Assembly: GCA_026874595.1 (NCBI GenBank)
Contig: CM049311.1
Location: 23,043,176 to 23,107,175, forward strand
Reading direction: 5' to 3'
Source of the DNA: Sipunculus nudus
Lineage: Eukaryota; Annelida; Sipuncula; Golfingiida; Sipunculidae
Length of the DNA stretch: 64,000 nucleotides
Made by a program: the position numbers and the translations under genes. The notes beneath the pieces are model-generated. The model did not search any database. It worked only from the letters and a program-made list of their open reading frames with translations, and was not told the origin of the DNA. The stretch's first letter is position 1. Each line of letters starts with the position of its first letter. Of the stretch, positions 46,561 through 58,730 are shown one piece after another.

Positions 46561-47825
46561 CTACTACTATAAATTTAATTGGTTGCAATTTTTCTCAGGC
46601 TGGGGAGCAGGATGGCAAAAAGACCTATTGGGATGGCAAAATAACTGACACCAAACTACATGACAAGTTCTGGCAAACATTATCAGAAGCGATGGAGGAT
46701 AAGATATAGATATGTCTGCAAGTGCGTACTTCTGTATGTCAGCCGAGGTGCCGTGAGATTTTTCACGATACGTCTACACCCTCACAGTCCTGTTTCACTC
46801 ACTATTACGAATTTCGGCTGTTCCACGGGATAACACACCTGCTGATGCATTACACAGAGAATGGTTGACGGCAGGGTGATTGTGTGTCCGCCCTGTCAAG
46901 GGTTCAGACTCGGATTGGATTTCTGCGGAGATTCATAGTATATAAACCTGCATATAAAAATAAAGGGATACAGACCATACCGCATGAACGTGAAGACATA
47001 GAACCTATAATCACAGGTGGTTGTCGTTAGTATTAAATAATGACCGAATCATTATGGATATATGGAGAGGATGCTTGCTTTCCTGCTGAAGTTAATCAAA
47101 TGTCCCAATATTGTATCAGAGAGCAGTCTCCAGGTGTAAGGAAGTGCGATTTATCTTATAAGTCGCACATAATTATTCATGAGTTGGATTGTAACTTTTT
47201 CATGTTAAATGATTCTTTGTTTAACCTGGACCCTAGTTGAAACAAACCATTTTTTTCCAAAATGCGCCAAAAACTGTAAAATAGAAATTTTTGGAACGGA
47301 CATGGAAAGAAACATATAAATGGTTACGAAATCATGTGATGTAAACCTTTAAATCATTCCTCTCATGTGTTGGTGCCTGATATCTACAACAGAGGGAGGG
47401 AGGTACTGTAAACTTAATAGACTGTGCAATTGACGAGGACGGATCTTTGTATACTCTTGAACTAATAAATATAATATTATAATATAAATATAATCAACTT
47501 AGTACTGAAGATAATTCAGCTTCCTCTCATAAAATGTGTCTGTGTTACATAACGTTCAGTGCTCATAAACTCGGATAACCTTTCTAATGGAACTGCCTCA
47601 TTCTGCTTAGCGCACTTCTTCTGTGAAAGTGGTTTGAAACATGTATGAAACATTTGAATCACAGAATGTTTTAAACTTAGATATTTATACACCCAAACCT
47701 AGATTTTTGTTAAATGATCTAATATCCGAGATAACTGTTTGTAGCTCTTATTTCTTGTGTCCACATAAGCCCCCTTGCTCTTTAAATGGGAGGCGTACAC
47801 AAAACGAGTCAAAAGTGCAATATAA
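46561..47825. other. Spacer with dispersed-repeat remnants
   Basis: Segments at 46,785-46,870 and 47,265-47,450 pair with the ones at 43.4 and 44.3 kb in the same order and orientation, so the LINE fragment lies between two diverged copies of one dispersed repeat. No gene is seen. Confidence 0.45.
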
Positions 47826-48295
47826 GTGACCTGCCTAATATCTCATCTGGTGACGGTGACCGGCCCTTGGTTTTTGGCCCCGCGGAAACGGTTGACACGA
47901 GGGTGGACGCCGGGGCGGATGTCTTGAAAATAAATAAGCCGGTCCCTCCGATAAACCAGGGAGCATTGTTGACGTCGTAACCCGAGGCGCAGGTGCTGGA
48001 ATACGGCCCGGCGGCACACGTTGTTAATGCGCAAAATTAACTCGCCTGTCCCCGGGCAAAAGCCCACGGGCCAATCAGAGCAAATCTTTTATAGGCGGAT
48101 CGGAGGGTTGCAACGTCAACGCTCGCAATGGCCGAGCTACCGCCCAAGTCAATCCCCCTTCGTCGGTTTTCAGCCCAAAGAAAATACACCGGTTGTTTTA
48201 CACGACAGAAACCGCCGGCAGATAAGGGGCTATAACGCACCAGCCGGGGAGGTTTTACGCTGAAGGGTGCCACCGCGGCCCGGGGTTTTTGGGCA
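47826..48295. other. GC-rich island of unknown origin
   Basis: About 470 bp with a sudden rise in GC and CG dinucleotides (for example GACGCCGGGGCGGATG, GAATACGGCCCGGCGG) inside otherwise AT-rich DNA, with sharp edges. Overlapping open frames occur on both strands (plus 47,786-47,980; minus 47,843-48,067 and 48,037-48,273), as expected of any GC-rich DNA. One minus frame (LIYFQDIRPGVHPRVNRFRG) looks protein-like. I recognise no family. A bacterial or mobile insert, a structured repeat, or assembly contamination are all possible. Confidence 0.55.
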
Positions 48296-48758
48296 GTTCA
48301 TTTATAGTGTACCCAAAACGAATTTATACTAGCTCTTCCTACAAATTCATTATTAACACTGGAAAACCTGTTAATTTCACCCCAAATACTACATAAGGTG
48401 ATTTCATAAAACGAAGATTGGCGAACATATTTTAATAACCTATCTTTATTCGTACAATGAAGTACAGTATAATATGAAATGATTGGAAATATGAAATGAA
48501 TAAAAATATACAGAAGGAAGGGAGAAAGTTCAGTCTATACTAATTAGATAATAAATCAGCAGATAATAAAGCAATAAGCATTTTAACCTCATCGTAGGTC
48601 AGATATAAGGTATATATTCCATTTTTGCATTCAATCACCTTGGAAATTAAATCTGTATTGATAGATGTCGTTTACATTATCAGATGTCTCGTTATGATTT
48701 AAATATTTCTTATGTCGCGCTTTACACCATGGTCGAGAGTATGATTTTCTAGATATCC

Positions 48759-50021
48759 TTAATTGCCTCCTAGAACACCAATTGCTGTATAATGAGCTCT
48801 CTTTATCAGAAAATTGAAAAAGTCATTTGCAACATTCTGCATGGTCAGAAATATGTTAACTACGCGTGAGCTGATTATATCTATCAGAGCCAGAGAGCCC
48901 GCTAATGCATGTACAATATTCTTGTGCGAGTTATATGGTAAGTGCCGAAGGTGACGCAAAGCCTTATAATATGATGTACTCAATTGCTCAATTGACTTAT
49001 GCTCCAACATCCAGGTTAGGCAACCGTAAAAGGAACAACAGTAAGAATGAAATGGCCTGTTTTTAACCTTGCTAGAACGGAATCCGAAATTCGCCATTAG
49101 GGTGTTGAAGCTTGCAATAAATTTGACGCTTTAGACGTCTTTGTTATCTGACAAGCTCCAAGTTATTGTATTCCCCAAGTACTGTATAGAGTGAAGCTCT
49201 ATATAGTTATAGTTAAAAATAACACATTTTATTTTCTATGGGTTATCCAACATGTCACATTCTTCAGCAACACTTTCACATTATTTAACCATCTTTTGAA
49301 GCCAACTCCGCGTCGGACACAAGAGCCCATGGCACCAGCAAAATAATTTCCAATATAACACCCTATACCCTTATATGTGAGACGTTTTCAAAGCTCGTCC
49401 AAATAAATAATAAACAAAAGGGGGGATAATACACCCCCCTTTCGTACACCGTTGTTAGCTCCAAACTGTTCGGATTCAACATCATTCCATTTTGTCTTAA
49501 TAACCGGTCTCGGGTAGATATCTGCTAGTATTCCACTGACAGTAAGCGAACCATTGCATTTCACGAGTAAATGGAACAACTTAGGAATATTAATTCTGTC
49601 AAATGCGCGTGACGCATCAACAAAACAACTGTATACTGATGACCCGTTCCATATGTAATGTGTAATGATCTCCTTCAGGACTACTATGCACATGTTACTC
49701 GAATGCTCTTTCTTAAAATGCATATTGCAGTGGAGAAGTGCCAAGTTTATCTACAATTTACTGAATAATAACTCTATCAAGTAATTTACTGAAACAACTC
49801 GTCAATGAAATACCCCTATTATTATCACTAGAGGTCAGGTCACCTCTTGGGTCTTTTGGTATATGATTTCGGACTCTTAAGAGGCCCTGATTCATTGTAG
49901 CAAACTGCATTCTGCCTTGATGCACAATCTTAGTTACCGTCTGGTGACGCTGCAAACGTCCTTCGAAAATATGTAGTGAAATATCTAAAGATTTAGGTGT
50001 AAATGACCCCTCGTAGAACAC
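48759..50021 (-). pseudogene. LINE reverse transcriptase fragment, minus strand
   Basis: Read on the minus strand from 50,021: IPKDPRGDLTSSDNNRGISL then SKLLDRVI (RT finger motif), then GSSVYSCFVDASRAFDRI (palm motif A, Asp in FVDASRAFD), NNGVRKGGVLSPLLFIIYLD (motif B), and a downstream part at 48,759-49,097 (FYGCLTWMLEHKSIEQLSTS, YYKALRHLRHLPYNSHKN). Frames change between pieces and the YxDD motif is not readable. It is a dead fragment oriented opposite to the neighbouring receptor copies. Confidence 0.8.
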
Positions 50022-53000
50022 AATTTACATCATTCTCCACAGTTCCAGACAAGAAAACGTAAATATCCGAGGCGTCACAACGGAGGATATGCTTGACAAA
50101 TGTCTCATGTGACCACCGTCAATTACAGTATATATGGATAAATCATAGTATATGCCATATGAGTCATACCGATCCATCATGAACCTGGAGCTCCTGGTGG
50201 TAGCACCATTATTGTTATTTTCTTTTTATTTTATTATTATTATTTTATTAGGATTATGTAAATGTACAAATCATCTTAAAAAGAGAAGCATTCAAGTGTT
50301 TTGTAATGTGTAATGTGTAATGTGTACTGTGTAGTAAACGTAACATGCCAGTTAGATATAATTCAGTAATCAGTATTTATTGTTTAGGTTTACTTTCGAA
50401 GTCATATTCAAAGTGTAATACATGAGCGTTTAGCATATCATATATGATCTTAATGATATATATGTGTATATTTTTCCAGCATCATTTACACTTTTGTAAG
50501 CAGCTTTGCAGATGACATTCTAGAGAACGAATAGGGAGGACAGGCGATAATAGAATAAATACGTTACATGACCTCAAGTTTTTTATATCTTAAGATTTCC
50601 ATGCATGACGAATAAAGTTTATACACAGGAAGGATACACAGAGTGCTGTATATTACAAAATACTGCATGTTTGGACAATCAAAAGACGTAATTATTGACA
50701 ATCCCGCCAGACGACAATTTTTTTCCAACTCAGACCAGCAAATGAATTCTTACATCTGGACCTTTGCCAATACATGGGGGCGGGGGGGGCAGCATGAGAA
50801 ATCACACCAACCAAACAGCTTTGTTTGGCATTCATTAGCACCCGTTAGCACCTGGGTTGTGACATCCGATGCATAAATAATATGGGTGCTTAAATAATAT
50901 ACATCATCGAAAATGTTTTGTTGAAACATCATCAATGTCGCCCGACTAATATTTTGGTCTTGTTTTATGGTCACTGATCCACTAACACGACCACCTGGCT
51001 TCGTCCCGAAGGTGGTCATGTTGGCGCAATTTACTGTATTTAATATCATACGGGACGTCATTTTAATTTTTTTAACCTACAAGGATTGAATATTCTAAAT
51101 ATTAATTTGCGACACGCCAATCTAATATTTTGATTATACCAAAATTTAAATGTTCCAGTTCTCCTACATTTACCCTGACCGGTGCTGTCATTAGTGTTGT
51201 ACACATTCGGCGTCCCTCAGGGTAATGTGTTAATGTAATAATCGATTCCTATACCCTTAACTGAATACAGGATCCCATTCGATCCACACCATCTCGCAAT
51301 AGTTTATATTCAATCCCCTCAGATATCACCCAGGGCCATCAAGACATCTCAAGGTAACCTTTTTGCAAAAGGGCCAAAAATTGCATTAAATCAGCAAATA
51401 TATAGAATATATATGTGAGCCCTGTTGTTTTCTAATTAGAAACTCAGGTCCTGATACAACCTTATATCCGTTGTTAAGTTTCTGTTGATATTACAAAGGC
51501 TTCTGATATGTTAAATGGCCCTTTAAAGAATCTCTATAAAAGTGGAGGTTGTAATTGCGCATGCCTCTACACATTTGAATAAGGATGCAACTGAAACCAT
51601 ATAAGATCCATAACTTAGTCGATTCTTACGAAACTTTAAGGGTTCAAACAAGAGCACCTTTCTTTTAGTATAATTCTTTCTATCACCTAACCAGATTATA
51701 CACTTATTACATGTTTAATCTTAAGCATTCAGAAGTAACCATTGTATAGTTGACAATTTCCATAACGACAAATATAATTTCTATAATTATTATCGAAATT
51801 TACATGGATACAGTGAAGGATTTTTAAGGAAAAACTAAACTTTACCCATGATAATTATAATATATAGTAACTAAACATATACTAACCTATTAAGGAAACG
51901 ATTAGATTCTCATGAGATAGGTCTTACATTCATTCAGACTTTATAGCATGTAATGGATGAACACAGATTTAAAGATTCTGTCATATAATCATATCACATT
52001 ATCAAAGCATATTCAAAGCAAACATACCGTGAAAAAGTCTATGTAAAAAAGTATATAAAAATATGGGATATCTGCAAACATATATATCTACACATAAGTA
52101 CTTTTGTCATGTCATACAAAACATACAGCATGTTCGATCAAGTGGAGCGGTACGGTAACACGCAGTATACGGTGTGCGGGTTTACAAGCAGGAAGAATCT
52201 TCCGTTCACATCCTTACCTGTGTCCTGATAATCAAACATGTCTTCAAACAGAAATCTTGACATCTTGCTCCGGGTTACAGTACAGCTGGTGCTTTTATCG
52301 GGTTAGTAAAACAGATTAACAAACCATTAACATGATATCTCGATAAAATCTGAGACGTGTTTCTGCTTCATAAATATTTGATCACACCATTAACATGTTA
52401 AGTTGTTCTTCATTGTGTGTATGCTTGTAGTTGGATTCTGAATAGGTCGGTGTTCATACACATGCCACGGTGTCCTGTTCCATACACAATTTTATATACC
52501 GGATACCGTTACCTGATAGTATAACTATACCTTCCTAACATTTCATAATTAGCTATCGGGTATACCTTCCCATGGATATAGTTTGTCAGTTCATTATTAA
52601 ACATTGATTCAATATATTCATCATGCTTTCGATTACAGGTGTGGTTTTAAAAAAGTGTGGAAATAAAATTGTAGCTGGTCATGTTATACGTTATATATTA
52701 TGGTTAAACAGCTACATTTTTCTTTCGATTATTGTTGCGTTATCAGCCGTAATAAAATAGGCAGAAATGTAATCACAATGTCCTTCGATGAAGCCATTTA
52801 AGCCTGAATCAATTCACCTGCAGCAGTCACCAGTATACTAAACGAACCCTTTTTTTAGAATTTAGAATCCGTTATCACATGAACATTTAGTTACACTTAC
52901 TAAGGTGAAGCCTCGACAGTCGAGGGGTTAAACGCTCGGCACATGGAGAGTGATTCGCAATAGTTATTAAAGAACTATTTTTCCAATCCATGTAAACATC

Positions 53001-53090
53001 AAATTTATCACCAGAGCTTTAAAAAAATATAAAATCACTTGTGCACGCAAAACAATTTCCGTTGATTTAAACAAATATTTGTATCTACAG
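50022..53090. other. Spacer upstream of copy C
   Basis: Should contain the signal-peptide exon of copy C, but none could be assigned. A Cys-rich open stretch at about 52,215-52,310 (CPDNQTCLQT, SGLQYSWCFYR) ends at CGG|GTTAGT, but its phase does not match the FTP exon. A minus-strand frame at 50,750-51,061 is open but unrecognised. A tRNA-like fragment (CGAGGGGTTAAACGCTCG) is at about 52,920. Confidence 0.4.
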
Positions 53091-53336
53091 GGACGAACTG
53101 TATAGAAAATGTGGCACAACATAAGCTAGCTCAGCAGAAAAGTACCTGGTTCCACAAGGATCCACATTACTCCACCTCCGCCGGGTTCGCCGTAGACGGT
53201 AAAGGTCGGGATAACACTAAACCAGAAGAAGGATGTGCTTCTACTGCTGACGGGACAGACAAGGACGCCTGGTGGATGGTGAACCTACAGAGACTCTATG
53301 TCATCGTGAATATTACAGTTCTGGGAAGGGAGAATA
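53091..53336 (+). CDS. Copy C, FTP lectin domain, first exon
   Basis: Acceptor ATCTACAG, donor GAATA|GTTGTA, phase 1 at both ends. It encodes TNCIENVAQHKLAQQKSTWF, then GFAVDGKGRDNTKPEEGCAS and AWWMVNLQRLYVIVNITVLG. NVAxxKxAxQSST, FAVDGxxDxx and WWxVxLxxxYxVxNITV are the defining first-half motifs of FTP (fucolectin/tachylectin-4/pentraxin-1) domains, which bind fucose through a calcium-supported jellyroll fold. The exon joins in phase to ERLRDFYIRVGN at 54,393. This is the only copy of this exon in the window. Confidence 0.88.
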
Positions 53337-54392
53337 GTTGTATGTATTTTGGCCAAATTAATAAAAATCATATAAAAATTAAATTTTCCCATATACAATA
53401 TCTAAAGATTAATATGATTTAAGTTATAAAAAACATTTTTAGATTTTATTATAAGTCAAGTGGTTCAATTCATACTCTAAATAAAGGTTGAGGTATGTAT
53501 TCATCCTCCGACCAAAAGGGTATTTTGACACTTTAAATCAGTAACCATTTTATAAATGCATATCGGGATGCTGACACAGATTATTATTATATAATGTTGA
53601 TATTTATCTATTAAAACGTTAAAAACTAATTTAACATTTTAATAAATGAATCAAATGGGTTCAGAATTGAATGTAACAATTGATTACATGGCTGTAATTT
53701 CTAAATCTAAAAAACAGAGAGCATCACTTCGTGAAACGTTATGATTCTGCCCGGAAACACACTCTCCCTTTCAAATGTTCTCATTTCTATTCATCTAAAT
53801 TCAGATATTCTATTTGTTAAAACATTTGCTCACCACCCGTGTAAAAACATGAATATTTATAACCTGTTGTCAGAGTTCCTCCAGAAGACAGATTGTAATG
53901 AATCGTTTGCCTTGGTCTGATTGGCTCTAGCCATTATGCAAGGTGTCATTTACCTCCAGTCCATAATTTGTATGAACTTTTTGCATAACCTCAACCAAAT
54001 CGGTAATGTTTGTCCGTTATCTTTTTATCTGTAGCCGATCTAAGACACGTGTCATATTTCTTGTTTTGTATTGATCGGAGGTGACATTATGGCTGCAATA
54101 CATTATATTCAGATTTATGTGAAAATGAGCCAAACAGGCTGCAGTTTTCGTGCTCATAAGCAACTATAAGGTGTAAATGTCAGAATTTATTTTGTAAAGC
54201 CTTCATGGTATGCTATATGTTTAATTAGAAAATTAATACAATCGAGTCGCCTTCACAGGAAGAACTATTTCATCATTAAAAGTAAGGAACATCACCTCGC
54301 GCCTCAAATAGAGTTTGTATTTAAGTCGACAGATGACGAATGAAATGTATTTGTTCTAACTACAATCATAATCTTGATCAACCTTTCTACAG

Positions 54393-54635
54393 ATGAGCGC
54401 TTGAGAGATTTCTATATCCGTGTTGGCAACAGCAGCAATATAACACAGCATGTCTACTGTACATACAAGGCAGGCTGGGTAGAACATCGTGTGGGGGAGA
54501 CGTTCAAGTGTAACAGTACATTAGTCGGCAGCTGGGTCAGTCTACAGAGGACTAACGATAAAGGGTTTAACGATGAGGGAGGTCATGGATGGCTACAGCT
54601 GTGTGAGGTTCAAGTGTTTGGCTTCGAGAATAGAA
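54393..54635 (+). CDS. Copy C, FTP lectin domain, second exon
   Basis: After TTTCTACAG it reads ERLRDFYIRVGNSSNITQHV, YCTYKAGWVE, TFKCNSTLVGSWVSLQRTND and LQLCEVQVFGFE, completing the FTP jellyroll. It has three cysteines and an N-S-S and N-S-T glycosylation sequon. The donor AGAA|GTAGGT is stronger than in copy B. The predicted domain is about 160 residues with the first exon, normal for the family. Confidence 0.85.
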
Positions 54636-54639
54636 GTAG

Positions 54640-54801
54640 GTTTTTTCGCTCTTAATGCTCACGCAAATATCTTAGTAATGTTATTAAGTTTATAAAACCT
54701 GTTGTTCTGTGGTTAGAGAGGTTCTTTTGCTCTTAATGCTCACGTAAATATCTTAGTAATGTTATTAAGTGTATAAAACCTGTTGTTCTGTGGTTAGAGA
54801 T
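54640..54801. repeat. 81-bp tandem duplication just inside the intron
   Basis: Two adjacent units share CTTAATGCTCACG, TCTTAGTAATGTTATTAAG and CCTGTTGTTCTGTGGTTAGA. Copy B has only one unit at the same place, so the duplication post-dates the B/C split. Confidence 0.88.
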
Positions 54802-55752
54802 TTGAAAATACGATTACATTGGAGGAATGTAAATGTAAGAAATATATAAGAGAGAAGAGCTTAAATTTTATTTTCTTACTGGCTAAAAATAAATTATACT
54901 TTCTATTTTTGTACGATGATGTTAAAATTAAAGTCATTCCGTTTTCACCTGTCAGTGAATATGGATGTAGCTTCTCAGGGTAACACCTGACTTATTTGAG
55001 ATCCTTTCGCCAAGCTTCCAAAGCCTGACACTTTTAGGAGACAGCCTGTACACGTGACTCATTCATTTAAATCATTCAATTCAATTTATTGCCACAAGAA
55101 TTTTTGCATATACATGAATAGCTCATTTATATATAACTGTAAATGTGACAAAGGGAATTGATTCATAAAGTATTTTTCCTCACAAAAATAACATAAAATA
55201 TAGTAGGTTATATGGTGCAGACAAAGTACAATAAAAAAAACTTAACTTACACATTTCACGATATACAGATAATAAAATAATAAACGAATATGAAAATGAA
55301 TTTAATTACATTTAATATGATTCTTATATTATATATGATACTTGTTTTAACTAATATTTTCCATAATTCAAACCCCTTTAAATTGTAACGCTTTAAACGA
55401 AATAAATCCGAGATTTCTTTACTAGGTTAGTAACAGCAGCTGTGTCAACCAAGGTGTCTACCTAAGAACGAATGAAACTTTTGTTTGGAACATGATGTTT
55501 CATTCTCTGATAACAGCTGTTGCAGATCATTGCTTGTACCTATCCGGTCGGGATATAATGGAATTTTGTGTTGTACAATGCTGTTTATTATTGTAAAACG
55601 TAAACATTCGAAATGTCTTGTAATACATATATTAAATGATTAATTGCCTGCAGCATATAACACACCATGTATTTGAAAGATTATTTATGTTAAAGTTAAT
55701 CTTTATATTCGCAGCCCTGAGACTGTTTAGGACTTTTTTCATGCTTTTGCAG

Positions 55753-55890
55753 CTTGTCGGCATAAAGAGTTCGGGCTTGGTTGTCAGAACGTCTGCCACT
55801 GTGCAAATAATCGGGACTGTGACAAGGAGACAGGGGTCTGTCCGGAGGGAGCCTGTGATGAGGGTTACGGGGCCAATACCTGCAATATTA
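55753..55890 (+). CDS. Copy C, laminin-type EGF exon
   Basis: Acceptor TTTTGCAG, donor ATATTA|GTACGA, phase 1 at both ends. It reads CRHKEFGLGCQNVCHC, ANNRDCDKETGVCPEG and ACDEGYGANTCNI: eight cysteines with laminin-EGF spacing and the D-K-E-T-G-V-C-P loop seen in MEGF10/Draper-like receptors. It joins the FN3 exon at 56,535 as NI-K-LPKLYW. Copy B differs at the donor itself (GT to CT). Confidence 0.83.
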
Positions 55891-56534
55891 GTACGATAAT
55901 AAACCATAAGAACTACACTTAGGTTGGATGATCATCATGTTTATATACCTTTGTTTTTGTGATAAACCTTTTACTTTATTTTTTTCTTTAATTTTAGAAT
56001 TTATGATCATTTAATATATATATATATGGTATATTTTCAATGATAATATGTTTAGCAAAGATTCATAACATATCATATTCATGTTTGAAAATAATTAAAC
56101 AAATATAATATTTAGTCCTTCTTGATACATTACGTCTGTTAAATACATACAATATGTATAAATACACATGTTTCTGTGGTCAACTGTTCATCTTACTTAT
56201 GACTTATATTTTCATTTTGGTATATGTATAATATCTAACATTTCCATTATTTATATGGTACGTATAATTTGTATAATCAGTATCATAACACTTGATACCA
56301 TTATTGAAATACCAATAATTAACGAATATTGGAATATTTGCTCTTACTTGATACATTGTGATTGTTGCTAATATAAGAAGTTTTCCTTGATACTAGGCCC
56401 TATTTTATAATATATGAAATTTTTTTGCGAACCTATAACTAAAAGTTAGGCTTATATAATGTATCATGTTGGAATTAAATTTCCCTAAATTATATGTAAA
56501 CCATGTATGTATTACATTACTTGATTTGTTATAG

Positions 56535-56888
56535 AGTTGCCAAAACTTTACTGGCGAAACGAAAACACAGCAATACCAGTGGATAACACAAACCATGTAC
56601 GGATCGTCTTCTATCAGTTTAAGAGGGGTACTTATGCTTACCTTGACTCGGGTGAAGGTCCAGTGGGAGAGTACACGGTAGATGTAAAAGAAGATGGGTC
56701 AAATGACTGGGCTCCCATTGCAACGTTTAAACACGATGACACCAAGGACAGGCTGGAAGTAACTGTCACTGGTCTGAAGTTCTATAAGGAATACACCATG
56801 AGGGTAGTTCCTTGGTACCAAGGAGAAGGTCATGTCAAATTTAGGGGAATAGCAAAACGTACATTTGCCGTTAGAACAAGTTGTGGTG
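56535..56888 (+). CDS. Copy C, first FN3-like exon
   Basis: Open exon of about 118 residues after TTATAG, ending GGTG|GTAAGT. It contains LYWRNENTAIPVDNTNHVRI, VFYQFKRGTYAYLDSGEGPV, EDGSNDWAPIATFKHDD, VTGLKFYKEYTMRVVPWYQG and TSCGG. The pattern fits a fibronectin III sandwich. Compared with copy A there is no stop (Lys at the TAA position). With the EGF and FTP exons, this gives a continuous ectodomain. Confidence 0.82.
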
Positions 56889-57280
56889 GTAAGTGTGTCG
56901 CTTTATGGTAATGAACAATGAACATGCAGGTAAATTACTTAAACCTTGTGCATTTACATTAACTCAACAAATCTCCACATTAAATATTCATAAGGTTTTC
57001 ATTGTTTTTATCTCACCCTTATCAGTGGAGTTTTCTTTTTTAATGGATTCACTTCCTACCGATAAATCGCTTTTGCGATTAATAATAATCCCTATAATTC
57101 ATGTATAACATTACTAACACGTTTTTGTTCAAAATATCTAGTTGTCTAAATTGTCTAAATTATATTCAATAACTGTCCGACACTACATAATAATATTATA
57201 GTATATATCTGGGAAAGCCCCTTTCTGACTGTATAAGAATACACTAATGTTCCCTTTATTAACAATATTTTCCCTTTCAG

Positions 57281-57357
57281 ATCCAGATAAGCCCGTGATT
57301 ACTTATTTAGCAACTAAGAGGGTAATAGGAGGAGCAAATGTGACCGTCATGTTTATG
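57281..57357 (+). CDS. Copy C, first exon of second FN3-like domain
   Basis: After CCCTTTCAG it reads DPDKPVITYLATKRVIGG then ANVTVMFM and a GTAATA donor, phase 1 in and phase 0 out. It is open, unlike copy A. The domain continues 6.1 kb downstream at 63,506. Confidence 0.75.
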
Positions 57358-58019
57358 GTAATATATTTTTTTATTAAGGATGTAATCGTCTCATGCATTT
57401 TCCATCGTGATACAGTTGCCCAATGAGTTGTGACACTCAGCCAAATCATTAAAACTATAATGATTAACACCATCAGTATCATAGTACATATCTCTAGGTC
57501 ATAGTAGCCTAATTTGGATTTACAAGATGATTACCAGACCATGTCAAAGTATCATGTCCCTACATCCTAATTCCCATGGATATGATTTGTGCATTATCAT
57601 CAAATTGATGGCTATATTATTGATGTTATGTAGCCATTCTTAATATGACACCCAAGGGTGCTCTTGTTTTCTGTACTGAGCTCTTTGAAATGGAAAATGA
57701 AAGTGTGACACCCAGAAACAAAATCCTGCTCAAGGAAATACAAATGTATTTATCTCTAATATCAGAAAAATGAGTACACAAGATTTTGAACCTTTTTAGC
57801 TTTGTCTCCCCATGTTTTTTTAACATTAGTTTTTTTTTTTTTAATCAGCTTAGCCACAACAACAGAATTGGTCATTACATTGTAACATGCACATCCTCTT
57901 CCTTGCCAAATTGTTATCAAATGTCACGAAATGTTATAGCAAGTCTTGGATCTCGTCCCTTATTTTGCAAACCAACAGAAGCTGTATCGTGTCCGAGATA
58001 CCCCATTCAACAGGACAGC
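57358..58019. other. Copy C intron part, includes one 157-bp-family unit
   Basis: Closely parallels 27,443-28,094 in copy B, including a single diverged repeat unit at about 57,490-57,640 (AGGTCATAGTAGCCTAATTT). No gene. Confidence 0.55.
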
Positions 58020-58545
58020 ATCTCCTTCTGCACCCCAGTCAGCTTTGATCGATCTCCTTCTGTCATCTCAGTCAGCTTCCGTCGATCTCATCCTGCAATC
58101 TCAGTCAGCATCCGTCGATCTCATCCTGCAATCTTAGCAAGCCTCCTCCGGTCTCCTTCTGCATCTCAGTCAGCTTCGATCGATCTCCTTCTACACCCAC
58201 TTCCATCGATCGCATTTTGCACCTAATTCAGCTTTTATCTATCTACTTCTTTCCCCTCAGTCTGTTTCTTTCTATCACTTTCTGCACTTAGGCCATTGTT
58301 CAACTTTCAGTCGTTCCTGTAAACTCAGTCAACTTTCATCGCTCTCGCTCTGTCACTTCAGACAGCTTCAGTCGATCTCCTACTGCACCTCAGTCAGCTT
58401 CCATCTATCCACTTCTGCACCTCAGTCAAACTCCATAGATCTCCTCAGCCACCTCATTCAAATTCCATCGATCTCCTTCCTACAACTCAGTCAGCTTCCC
58501 TCCATTTCCTTCTGTCGCCTCAGTCTGTTTCTCCTTCGATCTCAT
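58020..58545. repeat. 33-bp minisatellite in copy C intron
   Basis: Imperfect units of CAGTCAGCTTCCGTCGATCT followed by CATCCTGCAATCT, equivalent to the array at 28,095-28,570. The number and order of units differ between the copies. Confidence 0.88.
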
Positions 58546-58730
58546 TCTGTGCCTTGGTTTTCATAATGTTTTTACAGGCATTGCGCCAAAAAATTCATCG
58601 AAATAGTTCAGCAGAACATCAAAACTCTGCCTTTTGTTTCGTACCAGAAAAGTGAATTTGGCAAAAAAAGGAAGATACGGTGGTCTGGCATTTTACGGCA
58701 GATGTCCAGGTCCAGCTGTACAAGTATTAT
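58546..58730 (+). other. Conserved B/C intron segment, copy C version
   Basis: Matches 30,260-30,455 closely (AGAACATCAAAACTC, GGAAGATACGGT, GGCAGATGTCCAGGTCCAGC). A (TA)-rich tract interrupts the shared frame at about 58,728. In copy B, about 1.7 kb of other sequence (including a LINE fragment) separates the minisatellite and this segment. Here they are adjacent. Confidence 0.6.

Noticed and set aside
52690-52760. Hydrophobic stretch (LWLNSYIFLSIIVALSAV) considered as a signal peptide exon for copy C.
   Set aside because: No ATG is in that frame, and the GCC|GTAATA donor leaves the wrong phase for the FTP exon.
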